DNA from: Neobacillus kokaensis
GTDB taxonomy: Bacteria > Bacillota > Bacilli > Bacillales > Cytobacillaceae
Reading direction: 5' to 3'
Assembly: GCF_014656545.1 (NCBI RefSeq)
Contig: NZ_BNDS01000006.1
Location: 82,307 to 146,306 of the forward strand
DNA: 64,000 nt
Shown: one piece after another, positions 7,963 to 17,204 of the stretch
Position numbering within the stretch: the first letter of the stretch is position 1
Layout of the letters: each line of letters starts with the position of its first letter
Notes under the pieces: model-generated
Database searches by the model: none
Seen by the model: only the letters and a program-made list of their open reading frames with translations
Told to the model about the DNA's origin: nothing
Position numbers and translations under genes: made by a program

Positions 7963-10266
7963 TTGAAGTTTAAAAAAAATTTAGCAGAAATCCTAGAAGA
8001 CTTAAAAATTAATGAAGATTTTAAAAAAAATATTGTGACATGGCATACCATTCCAGATAAGCAAGCGCAAACTGTCCAATTACCAGATGGCTTGCATCCT
8101 TCTCTAATAGATGCATTACGTTCCAAGGGGATTAACCAGCTTTATACTCATCAAAAATCTGCATATGAGAAAGTAAGTTCAGGGAGCAGTATTGTGGCGG
8201 TTACCCCAACAGCATCAGGAAAAACATTATGCTACAATCTCCCGGTTTTGCAATCGATCCTTGCTAATCCAAAGACTAGGGCACTATACATGTTCCCGAC
8301 AAAAGCTCTTGCACAAGATCAAAAAAGTGAAATCAATGAAATTATTCAAGCAGCTGGCGTTAATATTAACAGCTATACCTATGATGGTGATACACCAGCA
8401 AATATCCGTCAGCGGGTAAGAAAAGCCGGGCATGTAGTGATTACCAATCCTGATATGCTTCACTCTGCCATTCTGCCGCATCATACGAAATGGGTTTCAC
8501 TGTTTGAAAATCTTCAATTTGTTGTAATAGACGAGCTGCATACGTACCGCGGTGTTTTTGGCAGTCATGTTGCAAATGTAATTAGAAGATTGAAGCGGAT
8601 CTGCCGTTATTATGGGAGCAATCCAGTTTTTATTTGTACATCTGCTACCATTGCCAATCCCTTAGAGTTAGCCGAAACGTTAACCGAAGCGAAAATGGAG
8701 CTTATTGATAATAATGGGGCACCCCAAGGGAGGAAGCATTTTGTTTTCTATAACCCGCCGATTGTCAATAAGCCGTTAAATATTAGACGGAGCGCAACGC
8801 TTGAGGTTAGGAAAATTGCTGGTGAGCTATTAAAAAATAAAATTCAAACGATTGTGTTTGCCAGGAGCAGGGTACGGGTTGAAATCATTCTGACATACCT
8901 GCAGGAATTAGTGAAACACCAATTAGGTCCAAAATCAATTATGGGCTACCGGGGCGGCTATCTTCCTACTGAACGGAGGGCAATAGAAAAAGGCTTACGT
9001 TCAGGTGAAATTTATGGAGTGGTCAGTACAAATGCGCTTGAACTTGGTGTCGATATTGGGCAGCTCCAGGTTTGTATTATGACGGGGTATCCTGGAACGA
9101 TTTCGAGCGCTTGGCAGCAGGCTGGAAGAGCGGGGAGACGTCATGGGGAGGCGTTGGTCATCATGGTGGCAAGCTCCAGTCCGCTTGATCAATATATCAT
9201 TCAAAACCCGGATTACTTTTTTACAAGAAGCCCGGAAACTGCCCGAATCAATCCTGATAACCTGATCATCTTAATTGATCATATGAAGTGTGCCGCATAT
9301 GAGCTTCCGTTTAAAATGGGTGAAGAGTTCGGCGGAGTCGGAACGGAAGAACTGTTAGAGTATTTAACAGAGGAGCGGGTTCTTTACCGTAACGGCGACA
9401 AATGGTTTTGGATGAATGATTCTTTCCCTGCCCATAATATAAGTCTCCGTTCGGCTTCACAGGAAAATGTTATTATTGTTGATCAATCTGACGTCGCTAA
9501 TGTTAAGGTCATTGGCGAAATGGACCGGTTTTCGGCAATGACCTTGCTGCATGATGAAGCAATTTATTTGCATCAAGGAAGGCAATTTCAAGTTGAGAAG
9601 CTGGACTGGGATGAAAAGAAAGCTTTTGTTCGTGAAGTTGATGTTGATTATTTTACCGATGCTAATTTAGCGGTTCAATTAAAGGTGTTAGAGGAGGATA
9701 AGCACGAGACCTTTTCAAATAATGAAATCGGTTTTGGCGATGTTAGTGTCCGGGCAATGGCAACGATTTTTAAAAAAATTAAGTTTGAAACCCATGAAAA
9801 TATCGGCTCTGGTCCAATTCATTTACCTGAAGAGGAACTGCATACAAATGCTGCTTGGATATCATTACATCAGACTTTGACAGAAATGGGGCAGGATCGG
9901 CTAGAACAAGGCTTGGTCGGGGCAGCGCATGCTTTGAATCATATTGCTCCTTTATTTGTAATGGCTGATCCGCAGGACATTCATGTCATTCCACAAGTGA
10001 AGGCAGATCATAATGAAAAGCCGACGATTTTTTTCTATGACCGCTATCCAGGAGGAATCGGTTTAAGCGAAAAAATTTATAAGGATATGATGAATGTTTT
10101 TAAAGAAACAAGAAGTATGATTATTCGTTGCCAATGTGAAGCAGGCTGTCCATCTTGTATTGGATCTGATGCTATCAATGAAACAACTAAAAAAGATACA
10201 TTAAAAATCATTGATACTTTTCTGCAAACTTCCGAAAAGGACAAGGGCGTGCCGTCATGTCATTAA
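7963..10266 (+). CDS. mrfA: DEAH/DEXH-box DNA helicase MrfA (YprA)
   Basis: Superfamily 2 helicase that with MrfB repairs mitomycin C damage independently of UvrABC in B. subtilis. The helicase core has motif I TPTASGKT (81-88), motif II DELH (190-193), and the C-terminal motor domain with QQAGRAGRR. The C-terminal DUF1998/MrfA zinc-binding domain ends in four cysteines (C723, C725, C729, C732 in CQCEAGCPSC). The longest frame starts at a GTG inside GAGGTG, which is the ribosome site; the TTG at 7963 gives MKFKKNLAEI and agrees with the family start. It overlaps mrfB by 10 nt, so the pair is translationally coupled. Confidence 0.93.
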   Translation: MKFKKNLAEILEDLKINEDFKKNIVTWHTIPDKQAQTVQLPDGLHPSLIDALRSKGINQLYTHQKSAYEKVSSGSSIVAVTPTASGKTLCYNLPVLQSILANPKTRALYMFPTKALAQDQKSEINEIIQAAGVNINSYTYDGDTPANIRQRVRKAGHVVITNPDMLHSAILPHHTKWVSLFENLQFVVIDELHTYRGVFGSHVANVIRRLKRICRYYGSNPVFICTSATIANPLELAETLTEAKMELIDNNGAPQGRKHFVFYNPPIVNKPLNIRRSATLEVRKIAGELLKNKIQTIVFARSRVRVEIILTYLQELVKHQLGPKSIMGYRGGYLPTERRAIEKGLRSGEIYGVVSTNALELGVDIGQLQVCIMTGYPGTISSAWQQAGRAGRRHGEALVIMVASSSPLDQYIIQNPDYFFTRSPETARINPDNLIILIDHMKCAAYELPFKMGEEFGGVGTEELLEYLTEERVLYRNGDKWFWMNDSFPAHNISLRSASQENVIIVDQSDVANVKVIGEMDRFSAMTLLHDEAIYLHQGRQFQVEKLDWDEKKAFVREVDVDYFTDANLAVQLKVLEEDKHETFSNNEIGFGDVSVRAMATIFKKIKFETHENIGSGPIHLPEEELHTNAAWISLHQTLTEMGQDRLEQGLVGAAHALNHIAPLFVMADPQDIHVIPQVKADHNEKPTIFFYDRYPGGIGLSEKIYKDMMNVFKETRSMIIRCQCEAGCPSCIGSDAINETTKKDTLKIIDTFLQTSEKDKGVPSCH

Positions 10267-11525
10267 AAAATAAATTAAATCGGTTAAAGCCGCATCTATC
10301 GGTTGGAAATCAGCAGGAAGGCCGGAGCACTACTGCTAAAGGAGCGGCTGCTATTGAAGTACCATTCCGTGAACAATGGGAAGCGGAAAATGTTTATCCT
10401 TATTTTATTGAACAGGATTACTGCCTGCTAAGGGAGGTGGAATATCCGCTTTCACAAAGACATGGCCATTATCGCTTTCAAGATTTCCTAACTGCGGTGG
10501 ATACGTGGAATAAACAGGACGTGAATCATCCTTTGTCTGCAAGCGGTTTTAGTTCTGAGGAATTATTCTTTTTTGATACTGAAACCACGGGGCTCGGCGG
10601 CGGCGCCGGAAATACCATCTTTTTATTGGGATATGCCAGCATTTCTGGTGATAAGCTAATACTCCGCCAGCACATTCTACCGCACCCTGGGGCAGAGGTT
10701 CCTTTATATCAAAGCTTTTTAGAAAAAGTTAATTATAAAACACTTGTCACCTATAATGGAAAATCATTTGATTGGCCACAGGTCAAAACAAGGCATACGC
10801 TAGTCAGAGAGCATGTCCCCAAGCTTCCTGCATTTGGGCATTTCGATTTATTTCATGCTGCAAGAAGGTTGTGGAAACACAAATTAGACCGCTTAAAGCT
10901 ATCCGTTGTGGAGAAAGAAGTTTTAGGAATAGAAAGAGTGGATGACATTCCGGGCTTCTTGGCCCCGATGATTTACTTTGATTTTATCGAGAGCAAACAG
11001 CCAGACGGCATGCTTGGCATTTTAAAACATAATGAAATTGACATTTTATCACTTGTTTCTCTTTATACTCATTTGACATTTCAACTTTGTGGTGTGGATT
11101 CATTACAAACGAGAATGGAAACCTATGAAGTTGGCAGATGGTTTGCATCGATAGGTGAAAGGCAGGAAGCGGTGAAGACGCTGACGAAGTTAACAAACAA
11201 TGACGACTTAACCGCTTATCGTGCAAAGCTTGTTTTGGCTTTTCAAGCAAAAAAGGACCGTGATTGGGCGAAGGCGCGGGATTTGTTTTTAGAGGCTGCA
11301 GAATCAGCGGATGAGTCATTGAGTATGGGAGCATGTGTGGAGCTTGCAAAAATTTACGAACATCGATTAAAGAACCTACAGAAAGCGGCTCAATTTTGTG
11401 ACAAAGCTATTTTTCTGTCAAAACAAATAAAAGGAATAACTAAAATATCCAGTGAAACTTCAGATGAACAGCTTCAAAAGAGACTTCTTAGGCTTAAGCA
11501 AAAGCTTTCTAAGTTTCCTAGATAG
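10257..11525 (+). CDS. mrfB: DEDDh exonuclease MrfB (YprB)
   Basis: Metal-dependent exonuclease partner of MrfA. The five active-site residues of the DEDDh class are in place: Asp107 and Glu109 (FFDTETTG), Asp172 (NGKSFDWP), His258 and Asp262 (KHNEIDILSL). The C-terminal third is made of TPR-like helical repeats (ELAKIYEHRLKNLQKAAQFCDKA). 422 aa, in line with the family. Start ATG lies within the end of mrfA. Confidence 0.93.
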   Translation: MSLKNKLNRLKPHLSVGNQQEGRSTTAKGAAAIEVPFREQWEAENVYPYFIEQDYCLLREVEYPLSQRHGHYRFQDFLTAVDTWNKQDVNHPLSASGFSSEELFFFDTETTGLGGGAGNTIFLLGYASISGDKLILRQHILPHPGAEVPLYQSFLEKVNYKTLVTYNGKSFDWPQVKTRHTLVREHVPKLPAFGHFDLFHAARRLWKHKLDRLKLSVVEKEVLGIERVDDIPGFLAPMIYFDFIESKQPDGMLGILKHNEIDILSLVSLYTHLTFQLCGVDSLQTRMETYEVGRWFASIGERQEAVKTLTKLTNNDDLTAYRAKLVLAFQAKKDRDWAKARDLFLEAAESADESLSMGACVELAKIYEHRLKNLQKAAQFCDKAIFLSKQIKGITKISSETSDEQLQKRLLRLKQKLSKFPR

Positions 11526-11526
11526 C

Positions 11527-11569
11527 GTAAAAAATGTAACAAAAATAGCGCTTAAACATCATTTTTTAC
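11527..11569 (+). terminator. Inverted repeat after mrfB, possible terminator
   Basis: GTAAAAAATG (11527-11536) is complementary to CATTTTTTAC (11560-11569). The stem is AT-rich with a 23-nt loop, so it is a weak candidate. Confidence 0.4.
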
Positions 11570-11707
11570 CAATATTCATTAATTGTAACAAAAAGTTCAC
11601 ATTTTTATTTCAAAAAACCAGCTATTCCATATTGTTTATCTGCCGCTGACAAGGTACAATTTAAAATTGTTGAGTGAAATCAACTCTAGAATTATATGGA
11701 GCTGGTA

Positions 11708-11806
11708 ATGATGTACAAAGCAATATTATTATTGTTCTTTATTGTTGTATGTTTGACTGCTGTTGTTTTTACTAGTTTAAAAGATAGCTTTTATTCATTT
11801 TTTTAA
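11708..11806 (+). CDS. Predicted membrane micropeptide (32 aa)
   Basis: Reading frame MMYKAILLLFFIVVCLTAV..., a single hydrophobic helix followed by a short SLKDSFYSFF tail. GGAG lies 6-9 nt before two adjacent ATGs. The peptide resembles a small membrane protein in composition, but I recognise no family. It is in the 430-bp gap between mrfB and cotD; the rest of that gap holds the inverted repeat just after mrfB and the cotD promoter. Confidence 0.4.
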   Translation: MMYKAILLLFFIVVCLTAVVFTSLKDSFYSFF

Positions 11807-11888
11807 AAAATCTGATTGTTTTCCATGGAGATTAGTGAAATAATCATCAAAATTGAAAATTACCGAAAAAATAGGTATTTTCATTAGT

Positions 11889-11911
11889 ACAAGAGTACTC
11901 CTTTCTTCATA
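11889..11911 (+). promoter_or_regulatory. Sigma-K-like promoter of cotD
   Basis: AC (11889-11890), 17 nt, then CATA (11908-11911), matching the core of the sigma-K consensus (AC-N16/17-CATA-N3-TA); the final TA is TG here. It lies 45 nt before cotD, a gene known to be sigma-K controlled in B. subtilis. Confidence 0.45.
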
Positions 11912-11955
11912 GGCTGTTAATGTAAACACAATATGTATGGAAGGGAGAATAAATT

Positions 11956-12306
11956 ATGTTTCCAGGATTTAATGTTACACCGCCAGTTGTTCATCCTACT
12001 ACCAACTATGTGAACCATACTTTCTCTAAAACGGTGGTGCCTCATATCCATCCGGTTCACACTACAACGGTGAACCACCACATGTTTGAGCATAAGCATT
12101 ACTGTCCACACACATCTTCTTGCTGTGAGGAAGTATGTAATCAACATGTGAACTGTTGTAACCCATGTGCACCAGGCGGAATGCCGGTTTCAAATGCTAT
12201 GCCGGGATATGGTATGGGCGGAGCAGGTTTCGGTCCAGGAGGACCAGGCTTTGGCCCGGGAGGTCCTGGTTTTGGGGCAGGACCATATATGGGACCTAGA
12301 CCATAA
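11956..12306 (+). CDS. cotD: Spore coat protein CotD family
   Basis: Inner coat protein of the spore, 116 aa. The N-terminal part is rich in Pro, Thr, Val and His. The central part has the Cys/His block HHMFEHKHYCPHTSSCCEE and CNQHVNCCNPC, and the tail is a Gly/Pro/Phe repeat (GFGPGGPGFGPGG). Cys-rich and Gly-rich composition suits cross-linking in the coat. The start follows GAAGGGAG. The Gly-Phe tail is longer than in B. subtilis CotD. A terminator follows at once. Confidence 0.85.
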   Translation: MFPGFNVTPPVVHPTTNYVNHTFSKTVVPHIHPVHTTTVNHHMFEHKHYCPHTSSCCEEVCNQHVNCCNPCAPGGMPVSNAMPGYGMGGAGFGPGGPGFGPGGPGFGAGPYMGPRP

Positions 12307-12324
12307 ATTAATTGATAACATTTA

Positions 12325-12350
12325 CAGGGGCTTTTAAGCCCTTGTTTTTT
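12325..12350 (+). terminator. Terminator of cotD
   Basis: Stem CAGGGGCTT (12325-12333) / AAGCCCTTG (12336-12344) followed by TTTTTT. Confidence 0.75.
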
Positions 12351-12434
12351 ATATGTTTTATTTATTATATGTTATGCTGATTTCATTAAAATGTTTGTCC
12401 TATTTATAAAAAAATTCAAAAGGAGACGTTTTAT

Positions 12435-12992
12435 ATTAACGTATTGGTGATTTCTGGATATAAACCATTTGAATTAGGGATTTTTAAGAAAGATGATGCA
12501 TCTGCTGCATTTATTAAAGCAGCGATTCGAAAATCGTTATTGCCTAAGGTTGAAGAAGGACTTGAATGGGTCTTAATCAGCGGTCAGCTGGGTGTTGAGT
12601 TATGGGCGGCTGAAGTGGTTTTTGAACTGCAAACAGAATTCCCGGAAATTAAACTTGCGGTTATTACTCCATTTTTGAATCAGGAAGCTACATGGAACGA
12701 AAATAATAAAGAATGGTATGAGTCTGTTCTAATGCAGGCAGACTTTGTGGATTCAGTAACGAAAAAGGGATATGAAAAACCATGGCAATTTCGTTTGAAA
12801 AATCAATTTTTCCTTGAAAAAAGTGACAGCCTTTTGCTTCTTTATGATCAGGAAAAGGAAGGAAGTCCAAAATATTTATACGAATTGGCAATAGAGTATC
12901 AAAAAAAACACGATTATCAAATTGAATTGATTACATTTTATGATTTACAAATGATTGTAGAAGAGGAACAATCGAAACATATGGATTATTAA
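12435..12992 (+). CDS. ypsA: YpsA family protein (DUF1273), apparent AUU start
   Basis: SLOG/TIR-like Rossmann protein; the B. subtilis homologue affects cell division and works near GpsB, its neighbour here and there. Motifs seen: [30 protein letters not shown], and [14 protein letters not shown]. No ATG or GTG begins the conserved N terminus. The sequence I-N-V-L-V-I-S-G-Y aligns with the family start M-K-V-L-A-V-T-G-Y if translation begins at ATT 12435, and AAAAGGAGA lies 8 nt upstream of that codon. The next candidates, TTG 12444 and GTG 12447, are too far from the ribosome site and would remove the first strand. An in-frame stop at 12387 rules out any upstream start. Confidence 0.85.
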   Translation: MNVLVISGYKPFELGIFKKDDASAAFIKAAIRKSLLPKVEEGLEWVLISGQLGVELWAAEVVFELQTEFPEIKLAVITPFLNQEATWNENNKEWYESVLMQADFVDSVTKKGYEKPWQFRLKNQFFLEKSDSLLLLYDQEKEGSPKYLYELAIEYQKKHDYQIELITFYDLQMIVEEEQSKHMDY

Positions 12993-13132
12993 TTTTTTTA
13001 GGTATAGTTGCTTTTCTTCCTAATATAATGAAATTGGATGTGCTAGTCTGCCAATGTTACATGAAAATTGACAAAACCGTATATTTTTGAAAAAATAAAA
13101 GGTAATGATGGGCTAAACTTGAGGTGATTTGA

Positions 13133-13435
13133 ATGCTGTCAGATAAAGTGAAATTAACGGCGAAAGATATTTTAGAGAAAGAGTTTAAAACGGGTGTCCG
13201 CGGATATAAACAAGAAGAAGTGGATAAATTTTTAGATTTAATTATTAAAGATTATGGAACAATGCATCAGGAAATTGAAGATTTGCAGCAAGAAAATCTA
13301 AGGTTGCGTAAACAACTTGAAGAGGCATCGAAAAGGCAGCCGGTCGCTCAGCCAGCCGGAACTACCAATTTTGATATTTTAAAGCGTTTATCTAATCTTG
13401 AAAAGCATGTATTTGGCAACAAATTATATGATTAA
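13133..13435 (+). CDS. gpsB: Cell division/growth regulator GpsB
   Basis: DivIVA-related adaptor, 100 aa, that moves PBP1 between side wall and septum. The N-terminal membrane-binding/PBP-binding part ([28 protein letters not shown]) and coiled coil ([20 protein letters not shown]) are clear, as is the C-terminal trimer helix after a Pro/Gln linker. GAGGTGATTTGA precedes the ATG. TTGACA at 13068 may be its -35 but the -10 (AAAAAT) is poor. Its substrate PBP1A is encoded in this same window. Confidence 0.93.
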   Translation: MLSDKVKLTAKDILEKEFKTGVRGYKQEEVDKFLDLIIKDYGTMHQEIEDLQQENLRLRKQLEEASKRQPVAQPAGTTNFDILKRLSNLEKHVFGNKLYD

Positions 13436-13467
13436 CAAGAAAAACCGCAATTTCCTAATAATAACCA

Positions 13468-13496
13468 TTGAATTAACTGCATGATATACATATAAT
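13468..13496 (+). promoter_or_regulatory. Sigma-A promoter of rnpB
   Basis: TTGAAT (13468-13473), 17-nt spacer, TATAAT (13491-13496); transcription would begin about 7-12 nt downstream, exactly at the RNA 5' end. Confidence 0.75.
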
Positions 13497-13507
13497 ATAA
13501 AAGTACT

Positions 13508-13923
13508 CATTAATAACGTTCGGGTAATCGCTGCAAGGAGCTATTTAGCGAATTGTTGAGGAAAGTCCATGCTCGCACGATGCTGAGATGCTCGTAGTGT
13601 TCGTGCCTAGCGAATTCATAAGCTAGGGCAGCTGGCGATGCCAGTTGACGGCCGGGAAAATACCTAAGTCCTTTTGGATATGGTATGAATACCTATAAAA
13701 GTGCCACAGTGACGTAGCCTTTCCAGAAATGGAAAGGGTGGAACGGGTAAACCCCACGAGCGAGAAACCCAAATTATGGTAGGGGCATCTTCCTTGAGGA
13801 ATTAAACAACGGGAAGGACAGATTATTATAAATCTGTAGATAGATGATTACCGCCTTTGTACGAGACAATAGTCGCTTGGAGTACGGAGGAACAGAACAT
13901 GGCTTACAGAACGTTTTTAATGA
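13508..13923 (+). ncRNA. rnpB: RNase P RNA, type B (Bacillus class)
   Basis: Catalytic RNA that trims tRNA 5' leaders. Invariant blocks are present in order: CGGGTAATCGCTGC, GAGGAAAGTCCATGCTCGCAC, the GTAGTGTTCGTGCCTAGCG segment, AAAGTGCCACAGTGACG, GAGCGAGAAACCCAAAT, AGATGATTACCGCC, and the 3' GGCTTACAGAACGTT. The 5' CATTA..AACGTT and 3' AACGTT..TAATG pair to form helix P1, which sets the ends. It lies between gpsB and ypsC, as in B. subtilis. Confidence 0.95.
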
Positions 13924-13942
13924 ATAAATCATGCAAATAATT

Positions 13943-13972
13943 GCCCTCCTAAATCGGGAGGGCTTTTTATTC
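13943..13972 (+). terminator. Terminator of rnpB
   Basis: GC-rich stem GCCCTCC/GGAGGGC with loop, followed by TTTTTATT. Confidence 0.85.
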
Positions 13973-14046
13973 GTATACTTATTAAACTTTCTTGACAATA
14001 ATGATTACGGAAAGAGTATGGTACATAGGAATTAAAAAAGGGTGAA

Positions 14047-15201
14047 ATGATGGGTAAATATGAAATTATTGCAACCGCTGCAATGGGGATGGAAGCACTG
14101 GTGGCTAAAGAAGTTCGGGCTCTCGGGTATGATTCCAAAGTGGAAAATGGAAAAATAATGTATAGTGGGGATGAATATGCAATTGCTCGAAGTAATCTAT
14201 GGCTCCGAACTGCCGATCGGATCAAAATAAAAGTCGGAGAATTTAAGGCCTATACGTTTGATGAATTATTCGAACGGACAAAGGCACTCCCGTGGGAAGA
14301 ATTCCTTCCTGAGGATGCTGAATTTCCCGTCATTGGCAAGTCGGTAAAGTCTAAGCTGTTCAGCGTCTCCGATTGTCAAGCAATTGTTAAGAAGGCAATT
14401 GTGGAACGGATGAAGAAACACTATAAACGTAATAGCTGGTTTGAAGAAAATGGAGCCTTATACCGAATTGAAGTGGCGTTATTAAAAGATGTTGCCACTA
14501 TTACAATTGATGCTAGCGGTCAAGGTCTTCATAAACGCGGCTACCGCGCTGCTCAAGGTGAAGCGCCATTGAAAGAAACAATGGCAGCTGCCCTTGTGAT
14601 GCTCACCAATTGGCACCCTGACAAACCATTTTACGATCCTTTCTGCGGCTCCGGTACGATTCCGATTGAAGCAGCATTGATTGGACAAAATATCGCCCCA
14701 GGCTTTAATCGAGATTTTGTTTCCGAAGAGTGGAATTGGATGCCACAAAAGGTATGGGATGATGTTAGAACGGAAGCAGAGGACTTGGCGAAGTATGACC
14801 AAGAGCTTGATATTGCTGGATCTGATATCGATCATCGAATGGTAAAGATGGCACAGGAAAATGCTTTTGAAGCAGGGTTTGGCGACCTTGTTAAGTTTAA
14901 GCAAATGCAGGTGAAAGATTTTACAACAACAAAGGAATATGGTGTTATTGTAGGAAACCCTCCATATGGAGAAAGAATTGGAGAAAAAAACGCAGTTGAA
15001 ATGATGTATCGGGAAATGGGACAAGTTTTCAGAGAACTAGATACATGGTCGATCTATATCTTAACTTCAAATGAGGAATTCGAGCAATTTTACGGCAGGC
15101 CGGCAACGAAGAAACGTAAGCTATATAATGGCTCAATCAAAACTGATTTGTATCAATATTGGGGCAAAAGGCCGCCTCGAAATAAAGAGTTAGAAAATTA
15201 A
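14047..15201 (+). CDS. RlmL-type rRNA (guanine-N2)-methyltransferase, YpsC
   Basis: 384 aa. An N-terminal THUMP RNA-binding domain (about 45-155) is followed by a class I SAM-dependent methyltransferase: SAM loop DPFCGSGTIPIEAALIG, acidic residue in the DIAGSDID strand, and catalytic NPPYGERI. This is the family of E. coli RlmL N-terminal half (23S m2G2445). The B. subtilis homologue is ypsC. Its own terminator closes the unit; the start has two consecutive ATGs after AGGGTGA. Confidence 0.88.
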   Translation: MMGKYEIIATAAMGMEALVAKEVRALGYDSKVENGKIMYSGDEYAIARSNLWLRTADRIKIKVGEFKAYTFDELFERTKALPWEEFLPEDAEFPVIGKSVKSKLFSVSDCQAIVKKAIVERMKKHYKRNSWFEENGALYRIEVALLKDVATITIDASGQGLHKRGYRAAQGEAPLKETMAAALVMLTNWHPDKPFYDPFCGSGTIPIEAALIGQNIAPGFNRDFVSEEWNWMPQKVWDDVRTEAEDLAKYDQELDIAGSDIDHRMVKMAQENAFEAGFGDLVKFKQMQVKDFTTTKEYGVIVGNPPYGERIGEKNAVEMMYREMGQVFRELDTWSIYILTSNEEFEQFYGRPATKKRKLYNGSIKTDLYQYWGKRPPRNKELEN

Positions 15202-15205
15202 TATT

Positions 15206-15238
15206 GAATAGCGTCGTTTTTTGACGCTATTCTTTTTA
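15206..15238 (+). terminator. Terminator of ypsC
   Basis: Ten-bp stem GAATAGCGTC (15206-15215) / GACGCTATTC (15223-15232), then TTTTTAT. Confidence 0.85.
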
Positions 15239-15251
15239 TGAGGGGGATCTC

Positions 15252-17168
15252 ATGCAAAACGGCATGCCTTTTACCGTCTCAAAGACGGAATCATTTTATG
15301 AAAAATTAAGCGAATGGATCGGCGACGTATTTTACGACATTCTTCCTGAGGCAGGGTTTGAGCTTCGTGATGAGCAAATTTTTATGGCCTTTCAGCTTGA
15401 AAAGGCTTTTAAAGAGAAAAATGTCATGTTTGCCGAAGCTGGAGTTGGAACAGGAAAAACGATCGTTTACCTGCTTTACGCTATAATGTATGCCCGTTAT
15501 ACCCATCGGCCGGCAGTGATTGCCTGTGCCGATGAAACCTTAATCGAACAACTGGTAAAAAAAGAAGGCGATATAGCTAAATTAGAGCAGGCATTAGGGT
15601 TAAAAATTGATGTGCGCTTAGCAAAATCACAAAATCAGTATTTATGCTTGAAAAAGCTCGATCAGGTTAGAAACTTTTCCGAAGAAATCAGCGAAATTTA
15701 TAACCAATTGCCTGATTTTGTTCATTTGACAGGGTCGATGCAGAATTTTACTAAGTATGGCGACCGCAAGGATTATCCGACACTCCCTGACGAAGTATGG
15801 GGGAATATAGGCTGGGATCCGCTTCAGGATTGCTTTTCCTGCGATAAGCGTCATCGCTGCGGTTTAACATTACACCGCGATTTTTACCGTCATGCAAAGG
15901 ACTTAATTATTTGCTCGCATGATTTCTATATGGAGCATATTTGGACAAAAAATGCTAGAAAGCGTGAAGGTCAGATGCCGCTGTTACCTGAGCATTCTTC
16001 TGTAGTATTCGATGAAGGTCACTTGCTCGAATTTGCTGCTCAAAAAGCTTTAAGTTATCGTTTTACGGACTATACATTAGAGACGCTGCTAACAAGGCTG
16101 ATGGAGAATGAGGTACGGGAGAAAACCTTGTATATTATTGAAGATGCATTAATAGAAAATGAAGCATTTTTTGAGTGTCTGGCGCAATTTGCCAATCGCA
16201 CACAGGGTTCAGAAAAACACGTGATTTCAAGACATCCAATGGTGATGAAACAATGTCGCAAATTACTTTCCAAGCTGCAAGAACTTGAAGAAGAACTTGT
16301 GTTTGAAAGTGAATTGTTTGTCATTGATGAATATGATTTAAAAATTGTCGAGGAATATTTAGAACGAATAACCTATTCCTTATCGCTGTTCTTGCAAGAA
16401 TTAAACGGTATTACCTGGTTTGAAGAGATCGGTGACGAACACACTTTAGTCATTATGCCGAAAATGGTAGAAGAAGTTATGCGTGAAGAGGTTTTCTCAA
16501 ATACAAAACCATATATATTCTCTTCAGCCACGCTATCAAATCAGAAGTCGTTTGATTATATTGCCTCCAGTCTTGGAATCGATAAATATTTCTCATTTTC
16601 GGTTGCTTCACCTTTTGATTATGAGGAAATGATGCAAATTTCTTTACCTGTGTTCAAAAAGGGAAATCATGATAAAAAAATTGAGTATGTCCTGAAACAA
16701 ATCCATCAATCAGAAGGTAGAGCTATCATATTATTAAATAACCAAGCTGAATTAACAGAGGTTAGGGACAAGCTGAGTGAGGAATCTTTTCCATTTTCGA
16801 TTTATTATGAAGGTGATGAGGAGATTAGTACCCTAGTTTCTAAATTTCAAAATGAAGAGCACGCTGTTCTTTGCTCCATTCATCTATGGGAAGGACTCGA
16901 TATTCCCGGCAGGTCGCTTGAAAACGTGCTAATCTATTCTCTTCCATTCCCGCCGGATGATCCGGTTTTTACGGCGAAAAAGGCGGGCCTAGCGGATCCC
17001 TTTTCAGAAGTGGATTTACCATATATGCTGCTTCGCTTGAGGCAGGGAGTTGGCAGGTTAATAAGAAGTGAACAGGATTGCGGGACAGTCCACATTTTAT
17101 TAGACGAAGGCATTGATATGGACGTTTTAAATAAAATTAAAGCTGTTTTACCGGTTCGCGTACAATAG
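15252..17168 (+). CDS. DinG/XPD-family ATP-dependent DNA helicase (YpvA-like)
   Basis: 638-aa superfamily 2 helicase. Walker A GVGTGKT (64-70) and DEGH (254-257) are present, with the C-terminal motif RLRQGVGRLIRSEQDCG. Cys132, Cys194, Cys197 and Cys203 fall between motifs I and II and match the four ligands of the XPD/DinG iron-sulfur cluster. There is no N-terminal exonuclease domain, unlike the longer DinG of some bacilli. AGGGGGA precedes the ATG. Corresponds by position to ypvA. Likely acts on forked or R-loop DNA; that is inference from the family. Confidence 0.88.
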   Translation: MQNGMPFTVSKTESFYEKLSEWIGDVFYDILPEAGFELRDEQIFMAFQLEKAFKEKNVMFAEAGVGTGKTIVYLLYAIMYARYTHRPAVIACADETLIEQLVKKEGDIAKLEQALGLKIDVRLAKSQNQYLCLKKLDQVRNFSEEISEIYNQLPDFVHLTGSMQNFTKYGDRKDYPTLPDEVWGNIGWDPLQDCFSCDKRHRCGLTLHRDFYRHAKDLIICSHDFYMEHIWTKNARKREGQMPLLPEHSSVVFDEGHLLEFAAQKALSYRFTDYTLETLLTRLMENEVREKTLYIIEDALIENEAFFECLAQFANRTQGSEKHVISRHPMVMKQCRKLLSKLQELEEELVFESELFVIDEYDLKIVEEYLERITYSLSLFLQELNGITWFEEIGDEHTLVIMPKMVEEVMREEVFSNTKPYIFSSATLSNQKSFDYIASSLGIDKYFSFSVASPFDYEEMMQISLPVFKKGNHDKKIEYVLKQIHQSEGRAIILLNNQAELTEVRDKLSEESFPFSIYYEGDEEISTLVSKFQNEEHAVLCSIHLWEGLDIPGRSLENVLIYSLPFPPDDPVFTAKKAGLADPFSEVDLPYMLLRLRQGVGRLIRSEQDCGTVHILLDEGIDMDVLNKIKAVLPVRVQ

Positions 17169-17201
17169 GAAAAGCGGAAGCACCTGCTGCTTCCGCTTTT
17201 C
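17169..17201. terminator. Strong bidirectional terminator
   Basis: Fourteen-bp perfect stem GAAAAGCGGAAGCA (17169-17182) / TGCTTCCGCTTTTC (17188-17201) between the helicase and the converging DUF59 gene. Confidence 0.85.
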
Positions 17202-17204
17202 TAT

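Noticed and set aside
14482..15024. 180-codon open frame on the minus strand inside ypsC
   Set aside because: The plus-strand frame has complete THUMP and methyltransferase motifs; the opposite frame has no motif and a Cys/His/Phe composition typical of antisense frames.
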